Shown here: piece by piece, positions 50,077 to 58,812 of the stretch | How the letters are laid out: every line of letters begins with the position of its first letter | How positions within the stretch are numbered: position 1 is the first letter of the stretch | Assembly (NCBI GenBank): GCA_016234555.1 | Contig: JACRBJ010000044.1 | Span: 86,737 to 150,736, forward strand | Origin: Chloroflexota bacterium | Lineage (GTDB): Bacteria > Chloroflexota > Anaerolineae > Anaerolineales > Villigracilaceae | Length of the DNA stretch: 64,000 nt | Reading direction: 5' to 3' | Translations under genes and position numbers: made by a program | The notes under the pieces: generated by a model | Database searches by the model: none | Told to the model about the DNA's origin: nothing | The model's input: only the letters and a program-made list of their open reading frames with translations

Positions 50077-50961
50077 ATGTCAACAGTTACACCCGTCTCA
50101 ACCAGCACGTCACAGCGCAAAAAGGTGACGACGCTGACGTTCCGTCAAAAGAAGGAACGCGGCGAACCGATCACCATGCTCACAGCCTATGACTATCCCA
50201 CCGCAGTGGCGATAGACAAGGCTGGAGTTGATTCCATCCTCGTCGGCGATTCGCTGGCGATGGTGGTTCTGGGCTACGAAAACACCCTGTCCGTCACCAT
50301 GGACGAGATGCTGCACCACGCGCGGGCGGTTGCTCGCGGCGCGAAGAGCGCCCTGCTCGTCGGCGACATGCCGTTCATGTCGTATCAGGTCACAGCGGAG
50401 GAGGCGCTGCGCAACGCGGGTCGCTTCCTGCAAGAGGCTGGCATGGACGCGGTCAAACTCGAAGGCGGACGAGATCGGGCGGAAGCAGTCCGCAGAATTA
50501 CAGGCGCGGGAATCCCCGTCATGGGACATCTCGGACTGACGCCGCAATCCATCCACCAGCTTGGCGGATTCCGCGCCCAGGGCAAAACCGCTTCGGCGGC
50601 GAAGATTCTGCTTGAAGATGCGAAAATCCTCGAAGAAGCGGGGGCGTTCAGCCTCGTGCTTGAGTCTGTCCCTGCGCGGCTGGCTGAGTTTATCTCGAAG
50701 GAGATTTCCATCCCGACGATTGGCATCGGCGCGGGCGCGGGCTGTGACGGTCAGGTGCTGGTTACCCATGACCTGCTCGGTCTCTTCGACCGCTTCACGC
50801 CGAAGTTCGTCAGGAAGTACGCAAACTTCCACGCGGAGATGAACAAGGCGTTCACGCAATACATCGACGACGTGGAGACCAAACGCTTCCCCGCCGCTGA
50901 ACACACGGTTGAAATGACCGATGATGAGTGGCATGAGTTTTTGAAAATTACCAATCCCTAA
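50077..50961 (+). CDS. panB: 3-methyl-2-oxobutanoate hydroxymethyltransferase
   Basis: The 294-residue enzyme transfers a one-carbon unit from methylene-THF to ketoisovalerate, the first step of pantothenate synthesis. Motifs: MLTAYDYPTAVAIDKAGVDSILVGDSLAMVVLGYENTLSVTMDEMLHH, PVMGHLGLTPQSIH and IGIGAGAGCDGQVLVTHDLLG (metal and substrate residues). I start at the ATG after GGAGGGTACC; the track start 30 codons earlier has no ribosome binding site. Its next neighbour is panE, the second pantothenate step, with a repeat hairpin in the gap. Confidence 0.97.
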   Translation: MSTVTPVSTSTSQRKKVTTLTFRQKKERGEPITMLTAYDYPTAVAIDKAGVDSILVGDSLAMVVLGYENTLSVTMDEMLHHARAVARGAKSALLVGDMPFMSYQVTAEEALRNAGRFLQEAGMDAVKLEGGRDRAEAVRRITGAGIPVMGHLGLTPQSIHQLGGFRAQGKTASAAKILLEDAKILEEAGAFSLVLESVPARLAEFISKEISIPTIGIGAGAGCDGQVLVTHDLLGLFDRFTPKFVRKYANFHAEMNKAFTQYIDDVETKRFPAAEHTVEMTDDEWHEFLKITNP

Positions 50962-50997
50962 TTACCAATTACAGAAATTAGTAGTTGGTAATTGACC
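50959..50997. repeat. AATTACCAA repeat hairpin between panB and panE
   Basis: AATTACCAATTAC and GTAGTTGGTAATT pair over 13 positions with one mismatch. It is another member of the iterated degenerate class, in the panB-panE gap. Confidence 0.8.
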
Positions 50998-51010
50998 AAA
51001 GGATATTGAA

Positions 51011-51907
51011 ATGAACGAGTCAATCTTATTAGTTGGCACGGGCGCGCTGGCAACCCTCTTCGCAGCAAGACTGAGCGCGGCGGGACATTCGGTCTCGATG
51101 CTTGGCACGTGGAAGCAGGGACTTCAAGCCTTGCGCGAAAACGGAGCGCGAATTCAGGAGGCGGACGGAAGCGAACAGGCGTATTCAGTCTACGCGACGG
51201 ATGATCCGCTCGAAGTGCGCGGCGCGAAGTTTGCGATTGTGCTGGTCAAGTCGTGGCAGACGGAGCGCGCGGCGCGTCAACTCAAACTGTCACTTGCAGA
51301 CGATGGACATGCGCTCACCCTTCAAAACGGACTCGGCAACCGCGAAACGCTGACGCGCGACCTCGGGGCTGGTCGGGTTTCATTGGGCGTGACCACCACT
51401 GGAGCCACGCTGCTTGCTCCAGGCTTGGTGCGGACAGGCGGGGACGGGATCATCTCCATTGAGGGAAATCAGGCTCTCGCTCCGCTTGAGGCGGCTCTGC
51501 GTTCATCCAATTTCAATTTGCAAATCGTAGACGATGCCCAATCGCTGATCTGGGGCAAGCTGGTCATCAACGCCGCCATCAACCCGTTGACCGCCCTGTT
51601 GCAAGTCCCGAACGGTGAACTGCTGGCACGTCCAGCCACGCGGAGGATGATGGCATCACTGGCAAGCGAGACAGCAGAAGTCGCCGCCGCCGAGCGCGTG
51701 CATTTGCCGTTCAGCAATCCCGTCAGCGCCGCGGAGGATGTGGCGCGCAAGACCGCCAAAAATATCTCGTCCATGTTCCAGGATGTACGCCGTGGCGCGC
51801 CGACTGAAATCGACGCCATCTGTGGCGCGGTCACAAAACGCGCCGAGATGCACGGAATCAAAACGCCGTACAATCGCGCGTGCTGGCAATTGGTCAGAGC
51901 GCTGTAA
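51011..51907 (+). CDS. panE: 2-dehydropantoate 2-reductase
   Basis: The 298-residue NADPH enzyme makes pantoate. The N-terminal Rossmann domain has LLVGTGALATLFAARLSAAGHSV, and the C-terminal all-helical domain has WGKLVINAAINPLTALLQVPNGELL, with the catalytic Lys in WGKL and Asn in NAAINP. The final ACWQLVRAL is typical. It is paired with panB. A second, decayed copy of its last ~35 codons is found at 55696-55791. AAGGATATTGAA precedes the ATG. Confidence 0.95.
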   Translation: MNESILLVGTGALATLFAARLSAAGHSVSMLGTWKQGLQALRENGARIQEADGSEQAYSVYATDDPLEVRGAKFAIVLVKSWQTERAARQLKLSLADDGHALTLQNGLGNRETLTRDLGAGRVSLGVTTTGATLLAPGLVRTGGDGIISIEGNQALAPLEAALRSSNFNLQIVDDAQSLIWGKLVINAAINPLTALLQVPNGELLARPATRRMMASLASETAEVAAAERVHLPFSNPVSAAEDVARKTAKNISSMFQDVRRGAPTEIDAICGAVTKRAEMHGIKTPYNRACWQLVRAL

Positions 51908-51941
51908 TACTGCCAGTAAAGCCACAGTCAAAAATAAAAAA

Positions 51942-51990
51942 TCCGTGGCATATCGACGAAGCATTGCGGCCTTCGTCGATATGCCACGGA
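51942..51990. terminator. 20-bp hairpin downstream of panE
   Basis: TCCGTGGCATATCGACGAAG and its exact complement flank CATTGCGGC, preceded by an A-run on +. It is very similar in layout to the terminator downstream of metH. The rest of 51908-52142 holds a TATAAA at about 52066 and a hairpin before metH but no gene. Confidence 0.8.
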
Positions 51991-52142
51991 AATTGTTACC
52001 CCCTGCTAAAAATATAAAAGAAGTATGAGAGAAAAATTTAAAGCGCTAGTGATGCCAAATGTTTGGTATAAAAGAGACAGCTTCCATTATCAACAGATAA
52101 ATTTATTGATGGAAATTTTGTGAGAGATAACCAGGAGATTTA

Positions 52143-55100
52143 ATGACCCAACGCAAATATACGAACCGTCGCTATCTCGATGCCCTCGAAAAGAAAGTCC
52201 TTGTCTTCGATGGCGCGATGGGAACAAGCCTGCAAACCCAGAACCTGACCGCTGAGCATTTCGGCGGCGAACAATACAACGGATGTAACGACTACCTCGT
52301 CATCTCGTATCCACAAGCTGTGGAAAAAGTCCATCGCTCCTTCCTCGATGTCGGCGTGGACGTACTCGAAACAGACACCTTCCGCTCCAACCGCTTGACG
52401 ATGGCGGAATATAAATTGCAGGATCGCATCATCGAGATCAATGTTGCGGCGGCAAAACTTGCGCGTCGTTTAGCAGATGAATACGGCGTAGGGGCGGACG
52501 GCCGTCCGCCCCAACCAAGATTCGTCGCTGGTTCCATTGGACCTTCGGGCAAACTCCCGTCCACCAACGACCCCGAACTTTCGAATGTCAAATACGACGA
52601 GTTGATCGACATCTTCCGCGAGCAGGCCGTCGGCCTGATTCAAGGCGGCGTCGATCTGCTTCTGATCGAAACCTCGCAGGACATTCTCGAAGTCAAAGCC
52701 GCCATCACGGGCATTCACAAAGCCTTCGACGAGACCCAGCAATATTTGCCGATCCAGGCTCAGGTCACATTGGATACGACAGGTCGTATGCTGCTCGGCA
52801 CCGATATCAACGCATCCCTTACCATCCTCGAAGGCATGGGAATCGACGTTATCGGCCTCAATTGTTCCACTGGTCCCGAGCACATGCGCGAGCCCATTCG
52901 CTTCCTCGGCGAAAATTCCACGCTGCCCGTTTCATGTATCCCCAATGCGGGACTCCCGCTCAACGTCGATGGGCAGGCCGTCTATCCGCTCGAACCTGAA
53001 CCGTTCGCAAATGACATGGCTGAGTTTGTGACGAAGCACAACATCTCGGTCGTTGGCGGATGTTGTGGCACAACTCCCGCTCACCTCAAGCTGCTTGTTG
53101 AAAAGCTGAATCATCATCCTGCTCCGAGTCGTCCATCGTCCACCGTCGGTCGTCTATCGTCCGCCATGTCGGCGATTGCCATGCGACAGGAACCCGCCCC
53201 AACTTTGCTTGGCGAAAGATGCAATGCGCAGGGATCGCGCAAGTTCAAACGCCTGCTGCTTGAAGAAGATTACGATGGCATCCTCGACGTTGCGCGTGAC
53301 CAGGTCGCAGGCGGCGCGCACGCCCTCGACATCTCGGTTGCTGTCACCGAACGCGCGGACGAAGGCGAGCAGATGCGCAAAGTCATCAAAAAACTGCAAA
53401 TGGGTGTGGATGTTCCCCTTGTCATTGACACCACCGAGCCTGATGTGTTGGAGATCGCTTTGCAGACCGCGCCTGGACGTTGTCTCATAAACTCCACGCA
53501 TCTTGAATCTGGTCGGGCAAAAGCCGACAAGATTTTTGGACTTGCAAAGAAATACAACGCCGCTGTGATTTGTCTCACCATCGATGAGAACGGCATGGCA
53601 AAGACTGCACAGGCAAAATATGAAGTGGCAAAACGTATTTACGACATCGCCGTCAATGACCACGGACTCAAGCCCGAAGATTTGGTCTTCGATGACCTGA
53701 CTTTTACCCTCGCCACTGGCGACGCGGAATTCGTTGACTCAGCCAAGGAGACCATCGAAGGCATTCGTCTCATCAAACAGAATCTGCCTGGCGTGATGAC
53801 TTCGCTTGGCGTGAGCAATTTGTCGTTCGGTCTCGCACCGCAAGCACGCCCGCCTTTAAATTCCGTCATGCTCTATTACTGCGTACAGGCAGGCTTGGAC
53901 ATGGCAATCGTCAACGCCGCGCATGTCCAACCTTATGCTGAAATAGACACCGAAGAACGTAACTTATGTGAAGACCTGATCTTCAATCGTCGTGAAGATG
54001 CTTTGCAGCGCTTCATTCAACACTTTGAGACAGTCACGGTTTCAACTGAATCCACGGTCGTTGACCCCACTGAAGGCATGACTCCCGAACAAAGGTTGCA
54101 CTGGAAGATTTTGCATCGTCACAAAGAAGGCGTTGAAGCGGATATTGACGAGATCATCAATCGCGAGACTCCTAACACCAAACATGAAGTAGCAGTCCAC
54201 ACTCTCAACACCGTCCTGCTCCCTGCCATGAAGGAAGTCGGTGACAAGTTCGGGGCGGGCGAGTTGATCCTGCCGTTCGTGCTGCAATCGGCTGAGACGA
54301 TGAAAAAGACCGTCTCTCACCTTGAAAATTATCTCGAAAAAGTGGAAGGCGTCACCAAAGGTACGGTTGTCATCGCCACCGTCTACGGCGACGTGCATGA
54401 CATCGGCAAGAACCTTGTCAAGACCATTCTCGCCAACAACGGCTACACCGTTATTGACCTCGGCAAGCAGGTCCCAGCCGAGACGATCATTACCAAAGCT
54501 GTGGAAGCGAACGCCACTGCGATTGGTTTGTCGGCTTTGCTGGTATCCACCTCCAAGCAAATGCCACTCATCGTCAACGAAATGCAGCGCCGCGGACATA
54601 AGATTCCCATCCTCATCGGCGGAGCAGCCATCAACCGCCGCTTCGGTCGCCGCATCCTCTTCACGGAAGGTGGCGAAGCCTACGAGCCAGGCGTTTTCTA
54701 TTGCAAGGACGCCTTCGAAGGTCTTGACACAATGGACTCGTTGATCGACCCCAAGCGCAAGCCTGCCATGCTCGAACAACTCCACAAAGACGCGGACATG
54801 GAAATGGGACGCGCAGCAAAAGAAGCTGAACGTTCAACGCCAAACGTTCAACGTTCAAATATCGTGCCAGCACCGATTCAGCTTCCTGCCAGACTCGGTC
54901 AGCGCATTGTCAAAGATATGCCGCTCGAAATGGTGCTCAAGCATCTCAACATCAACGAGTTGTATCGCCTCTCCTGGGGCGCCAAGAATACACATGGCAA
55001 GGAATGGGAAAAACTCAAGGCGGAGTTTGATGCCCGCCTTGCGAAGATGACCAAGGAAGCGCTCAAAGACGGCTGGCTCAAACCCCAGGCTGTTTACGGC

Positions 55101-55679
55101 TACTTCCCCTGCCAAGCCGATGGCGATGAGTTGGTTGTTTACGACCCCACCACCCTCGCTGACTCGCCCGCTGGATCGCTCAAATCGCTGACTCGTTTGA
55201 CCTGCCCGCGCCAGCCTTATGACGACCACCTTGCGCTGTCAGATTATTTCGCATCTGTTGAGTCTGGTCAAATGGACGTGGTTGCTTTTCAAGTTGTCAC
55301 GGTCGGACTCGAAGCCACAGAAAAATTTGAAAAAATGCAGGCCGCCAACGACTACACCGAAGCCTACTTCCTGCACGGACTCGCCGTCCAGACCGCCGAG
55401 GCAACTGCGAATTATCTCCACGAGCACATCCGCCGCGAGTTGGGACTTGCCGAAAATCAAGGCAAACGCTACTCGTGGGGCTATCCCGCCATCCCTGATT
55501 TGGATGACCATTTCAAAGTCTTCAAGCTGCTCCCCGCCGTGGAAACAGAACTCGGCATGAGTCTCTCCACATCGGGACAACTCATCCCCGAACAATCCAC
55601 AGCCGCGATCATCGTCCACCATGCGAAGGCAAAATATTATTCGGTAGGCGAGTCGCGGGTTGAACAGTTGATGAGATAG
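52143..55679 (+). CDS. metH: Cobalamin-dependent methionine synthase
   Basis: The 1178-residue enzyme methylates homocysteine using methyl-THF and B12. All four modules are present: the homocysteine domain with zinc cysteines (GLNCSTG ~240, VGGCCGTTPAHL ~306), the pterin domain (DISVAVTERADEG...), the B12 domain with DVHDIGKNL (~750) and the AdoMet activation domain (SWGYPAIPDLDDH, ~1110). The linkers at about 327-342 (SRPSSTVGRLSSAM) and 896-907 (RSTPNVQRSN) are translated from short iterated repeats. AGGAG precedes the ATG. No SAM or B12 riboswitch was recognised upstream. Confidence 0.97.
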   Translation: MTQRKYTNRRYLDALEKKVLVFDGAMGTSLQTQNLTAEHFGGEQYNGCNDYLVISYPQAVEKVHRSFLDVGVDVLETDTFRSNRLTMAEYKLQDRIIEINVAAAKLARRLADEYGVGADGRPPQPRFVAGSIGPSGKLPSTNDPELSNVKYDELIDIFREQAVGLIQGGVDLLLIETSQDILEVKAAITGIHKAFDETQQYLPIQAQVTLDTTGRMLLGTDINASLTILEGMGIDVIGLNCSTGPEHMREPIRFLGENSTLPVSCIPNAGLPLNVDGQAVYPLEPEPFANDMAEFVTKHNISVVGGCCGTTPAHLKLLVEKLNHHPAPSRPSSTVGRLSSAMSAIAMRQEPAPTLLGERCNAQGSRKFKRLLLEEDYDGILDVARDQVAGGAHALDISVAVTERADEGEQMRKVIKKLQMGVDVPLVIDTTEPDVLEIALQTAPGRCLINSTHLESGRAKADKIFGLAKKYNAAVICLTIDENGMAKTAQAKYEVAKRIYDIAVNDHGLKPEDLVFDDLTFTLATGDAEFVDSAKETIEGIRLIKQNLPGVMTSLGVSNLSFGLAPQARPPLNSVMLYYCVQAGLDMAIVNAAHVQPYAEIDTEERNLCEDLIFNRREDALQRFIQHFETVTVSTESTVVDPTEGMTPEQRLHWKILHRHKEGVEADIDEIINRETPNTKHEVAVHTLNTVLLPAMKEVGDKFGAGELILPFVLQSAETMKKTVSHLENYLEKVEGVTKGTVVIATVYGDVHDIGKNLVKTILANNGYTVIDLGKQVPAETIITKAVEANATAIGLSALLVSTSKQMPLIVNEMQRRGHKIPILIGGAAINRRFGRRILFTEGGEAYEPGVFYCKDAFEGLDTMDSLIDPKRKPAMLEQLHKDADMEMGRAAKEAERSTPNVQRSNIVPAPIQLPARLGQRIVKDMPLEMVLKHLNINELYRLSWGAKNTHGKEWEKLKAEFDARLAKMTKEALKDGWLKPQAVYGYFPCQADGDELVVYDPTTLADSPAGSLKSLTRLTCPRQPYDDHLALSDYFASVESGQMDVVAFQVVTVGLEATEKFEKMQAANDYTEAYFLHGLAVQTAEATANYLHEHIRRELGLAENQGKRYSWGYPAIPDLDDHFKVFKLLPAVETELGMSLSTSGQLIPEQSTAAIIVHHAKAKYYSVGESRVEQLMR
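53121..53166. repeat. In-frame iterated GTCGTCCATC repeat in metH linker 1
   Basis: GTCGTCCATCGTCCACCGTC then GGTCGTCTATCGTCCGCC. The unit is about 8 nt, repeated four or five times with drift. It encodes the linker between the Hcy and pterin domains. Confidence 0.85.
54829..54864. repeat. In-frame iterated AACGTTCA repeat in metH linker 2
   Basis: AACGTTCAACGCCAAACGTT continues as CAACGTTCAAATATCG. The unit is 8-9 nt, repeated four times. It encodes the linker before the activation domain. Confidence 0.85.
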
Positions 55680-55695
55680 CGGATTGGGCAGTGAC

Positions 55696-55791
55696 TCAAA
55701 CCGAAATCAACGCCATCACTAACATGCCGAGATTCACGGGATCAAGACACCGTATAAAAGCGCCTGCTGGCAATTGGTGAGAGTGCTGTAA
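55696..55791 (+). pseudogene. Decayed duplicate of the panE 3' end
   Basis: A reading frame beginning near TEINAI and ending in AEIHGIKTPYKSACWQLVRVL-stop closely matches the last residues of PanE (AEMHGIKTPYNRACWQLVRAL-stop), with an internal deletion of about ten codons that shifts the frame between the two parts. The two copies flank metH. No start or upstream domain remains. Confidence 0.85.
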
Positions 55792-55821
55792 TACTGAAAA
55801 ATTACCGTCCAAAAATAGAAA

Positions 55822-55870
55822 TCCGTGTTATACCTGCGAAGCATTGTGGGCATAACACGGATTTTTTTAT
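55822..55870 (+). terminator. Intrinsic terminator downstream of metH
   Basis: AATCCGTGTTAT and ATAACACGGATT form a long-looped stem, followed by seven T residues. It resembles the hairpin downstream of panE in position and partly in sequence. Confidence 0.85.
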
Positions 55871-55940
55871 CCTTACGTGGATAAAACCTCGTGTAAAATT
55901 TCTGCTAAAGATGCTCAAGAACTGGGAGTTGAAATAACAA

Positions 55941-57101
55941 ATGAAAATACACCATACACACACTCTTCTGAAACTACTTTTGTTGACAATCATTGCCGCT
56001 TCCCCAAGTTGCAGACCTGTTTCTGCTGTCCCTTCCCCAACCTCAACTCCCGCGCCATCCCAAACGTCAACAGCAAATCCAATAATCACGCCAGAAAAAG
56101 TTCAGCCATATGGAACAATAGTTATGTCGAACGCCTACGGCATTTACTCTTTCGACGTACAAACAAGAGAACAAACCACGATATTTACCAAAAGCTATCA
56201 CAGGTTTGATGGGGAAAGCGTAAGCTACGGAAATGGCTATATATATTTCATCGGCTCAACTACGCCAGAATCAAATAAAGATTCTTACCCTGATTTTTCA
56301 TTGGACATATTTCAGGTAGGAATAGATGGAAGCGGACTTAAGCAACTGACAAATACTGGTCATATAAAGCATAGTTTGAGTGTTTCCCCCAATGGAAGAT
56401 ACATGCTGTATACATCCAACCAAAATGCTCAATATCAACTGTTTGCTTTAGACACTCTTACTTACGAAACAAATATAATTACAACAAGCGTTAGCCAAAC
56501 AAGAGCGCATGGTTTCTTTTTTGCCACATGGTCATCAGATAGTAATCAGGTGGCATTTTTTGAAGCCCAGCAGGGACGGGGATATTTACAATTGTATTTG
56601 TACAACTTTGAAGCCGATAGATTAAGTACTGTGTTGCCTGAAGGCACGCTTCCTTGGTCCAGCTTGGCATGGTCTGTGGACGACAAAAAAATTCTTTTTC
56701 CTATTCACGGCGAGAAAGGAAAAGGAATCTATTCTTTTGATCTTCAATCAAACTCGGTCAGCCTGGTAGCGTTGACCAATGGGCTTCCTCGATATTTTGT
56801 CCAATCTCCTGATCGGGCATCGATTCTTTTTGAAATAGAGGATTCGAATGGTCAAATGAAATTATGCTTACTCAATGCTTCCACTCAAGACATAATTACT
56901 ATTCAGGAAGATAGTATATTTCCACATTCCACATACCGAGCGGCATGGTCACCTGATAGTCAAGATGTTGTATACACGATCCTCTCAGAACACAATGACT
57001 GGCAATTGAAAATTAAGAATCTCGAAACTAATGAAGACATAGTAATTCCTTTTCCGCCAAACACCGGATTCAGCAGTCATTTTCTTTGGATATATCCGTA
57101 A
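55941..57101 (+). CDS. TolB-like beta-propeller lipoprotein
   Basis: The 386-residue protein has a Lys/His-containing signal with a lipobox-like SPSC (Cys24), a Pro/Ser/Thr linker, and a domain of about 320 residues with repeated S-x-D-G-R/K-like turns (VSPNGRYMLYTS, TWSSDSNQVAFF, AWSVDDKKILFP, AWSPDSQDVVYT). These are WD40-like/PD40 blades of TolB-type propellers. It is likely anchored on the outside and binds a ligand or polymer. Its base composition is AT-richer than its neighbours. The ribosome binding site is weak (GGGAG 12 bases away). Confidence 0.82.
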   Translation: MKIHHTHTLLKLLLLTIIAASPSCRPVSAVPSPTSTPAPSQTSTANPIITPEKVQPYGTIVMSNAYGIYSFDVQTREQTTIFTKSYHRFDGESVSYGNGYIYFIGSTTPESNKDSYPDFSLDIFQVGIDGSGLKQLTNTGHIKHSLSVSPNGRYMLYTSNQNAQYQLFALDTLTYETNIITTSVSQTRAHGFFFATWSSDSNQVAFFEAQQGRGYLQLYLYNFEADRLSTVLPEGTLPWSSLAWSVDDKKILFPIHGEKGKGIYSFDLQSNSVSLVALTNGLPRYFVQSPDRASILFEIEDSNGQMKLCLLNASTQDIITIQEDSIFPHSTYRAAWSPDSQDVVYTILSEHNDWQLKIKNLETNEDIVIPFPPNTGFSSHFLWIYP

Positions 57102-57176
57102 TCTAGCAATAAATTGAATCCTGTTTTCACTTTCTCCTCACCAATGTAATCTTTCTGCGCTACAATCGCATTATCT

Positions 57177-58796
57177 ATGAACCCATTTACTGAATCAATG
57201 TTCATTTTATTTGCCATCCTGACCCTCGGCGCGTGGGTCGGTCAGTGGTCGTGGCGCGGAATTTCGTTGGGGACGGCGGGCGTACTTTTTGCCGCGCTGG
57301 TCTTCGGTCATTTCGGGATGAGCGTGCCGAAGGAAGTAATGGACTTCGGCTTGCTTCTCTTCGTGTACGCCGTCGGGTTGACGGCGGGACCGAGTTTCTT
57401 CCGCACCTTCCGTCGGCGTGGGATGCAGTTCGTCGTCCTCGCGCTGGTCATCGTCGGCAGTGGGGCAGTCCTCACGGCGTTGATCGCCTTCCTGCTCAAG
57501 CTATCTCCCGCCCTCGCGGCTGGACTTTACACCGGCGCGCTGACCTGCACTCCCGCGCTGGCAGGCGTGTTGGATGCCCTGCATCGCGTCTCCCCCGACG
57601 CCGCGCCGCTGGCTTCGGTTGGCTACGGCGTCGCTTACCCGTTCAGCATGATTAGCATGGTGTTGTTGATCCAGTTTTTGCCGAGCCTGCTCAAACGTCC
57701 CGTGAAGGTCGAAGAGAAAAAATGGCTGGAGGAAAAAGCCATTGAAACGCCAGGCTTGGTGGCGCATCAATTCCGGGTGACAAACCCCAACTGCGAGGGG
57801 CGCACCGTGGCAGAGGTCAATCCGCGACGGCTGGCACAGGTCAACCTTTCGCGCATCAAACATGGCGAGCGCGTTTTCGCCGCGACCCCCGAATCCATTT
57901 TGCATCTCGGTGATGTGGTCATGGCTGTCGGCGCGGCGGAGGAACTCGACAAGATGACTCTCCTGCTTGGCGAGCGCACCGACGAGCGCATGGATGTCAA
58001 CGCCGAGGTGTTGAGCCTGGACATGGAAATGATGGATGAGTCGCTGACTGGCAAAACGCTGGCGAGCATGAAAGTGTGGGAGCAATACACGGTGGTCATC
58101 ACGCGCATCCGCCGCCAGGGATTGGAGATCGCGCCGCATGGCAACGTGACTCTCGAAATGGGCGACGGCATCCGCGTGGTCGGCGAGAAATCGGCTGTGA
58201 GGGCATTTGCAAAAGTAGCACAGGGCACGCCGCGCCGCGTATCCGAAACCAGCATGACGGCGTATCTCGTCGGCTTGTTGATCGGCGTGGGCGTGGGATT
58301 GATTCCCGTGCCGCTCGGCGAGGGTGTGACGGTGAAACTGGGCATGGCGGGCGGAGTTTTTCTGACCTCGCTGCTGATCGGTCACTTCGGGCGGATCGGA
58401 CCCTTTCGGCTTTATGTTCCCCCCGCCGCGAAAAACCTGACCCGTGAACTTGGCTTGATGCTCTTTCTCGCGGGAGCAGGCACAAACGCGGGGGCGCATT
58501 TGGTGGAAGTTCTGCAAGATCAGGGCTGGATTCTGTTGCTGGCGGGCGCGGCGATCACCCTGCTTTCCGCGCTGGCTGGACTGGTTGTCATGGTCAAAGT
58601 CTACAAGTTGAATTTGCTCTCGGCGATGGGTTCGCTCACCGCCGCCATGACCAATCCGCCTGCGCTGGCATCCGCCAACAACCAGACCGAAACCGACCTG
58701 CCGTCGATTGCCTACGCCAGCACATATCCTGTGGCACTGATATTTAAAATTCTTCTTGCTCAAGCACTGGTTGAGATTTTGGGCAGGTTGTTGTAA
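57177..58796 (+). CDS. AspT/YidE-type transporter with two RCK_C-like domains
   Basis: The 539-residue protein has five helices (1-165), two cytoplasmic domains with RCK_C/TrkA-C-like patterns (FRVTNPNCEGRTVAEVN...LHLGDVVMAVGAAEELDKM and ISSQ-like MMDESLTGKTLASM...MGDGIRVVGEKSAVRAF) and five more helices. This is the AspT-YidE-YbjL duplication architecture; AspT exchanges aspartate and alanine, while other members are uncharacterised. The RCK_C domains may bind a small regulator. TACAAT precedes the ATG by ten bases without a ribosome binding site. Confidence 0.9.
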   Translation: MNPFTESMFILFAILTLGAWVGQWSWRGISLGTAGVLFAALVFGHFGMSVPKEVMDFGLLLFVYAVGLTAGPSFFRTFRRRGMQFVVLALVIVGSGAVLTALIAFLLKLSPALAAGLYTGALTCTPALAGVLDALHRVSPDAAPLASVGYGVAYPFSMISMVLLIQFLPSLLKRPVKVEEKKWLEEKAIETPGLVAHQFRVTNPNCEGRTVAEVNPRRLAQVNLSRIKHGERVFAATPESILHLGDVVMAVGAAEELDKMTLLLGERTDERMDVNAEVLSLDMEMMDESLTGKTLASMKVWEQYTVVITRIRRQGLEIAPHGNVTLEMGDGIRVVGEKSAVRAFAKVAQGTPRRVSETSMTAYLVGLLIGVGVGLIPVPLGEGVTVKLGMAGGVFLTSLLIGHFGRIGPFRLYVPPAAKNLTRELGLMLFLAGAGTNAGAHLVEVLQDQGWILLLAGAAITLLSALAGLVVMVKVYKLNLLSAMGSLTAAMTNPPALASANNQTETDLPSIAYASTYPVALIFKILLAQALVEILGRLL

Positions 58797-58812
58797 ATAG
58801 CAGAGGTGGAAA

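Noticed and set aside
52021-52142. Possible SAM or cobalamin riboswitch upstream of metH
   Set aside because: Only a short AT-rich leader with one weak hairpin is present; none of the conserved riboswitch cores can be recognised.
57501-58763. 420-aa minus-strand ORF antisense to the AspT-like gene
   Set aside because: Shadow ORF with Gln/His/Arg-rich composition typical of reversed GC-rich codons.
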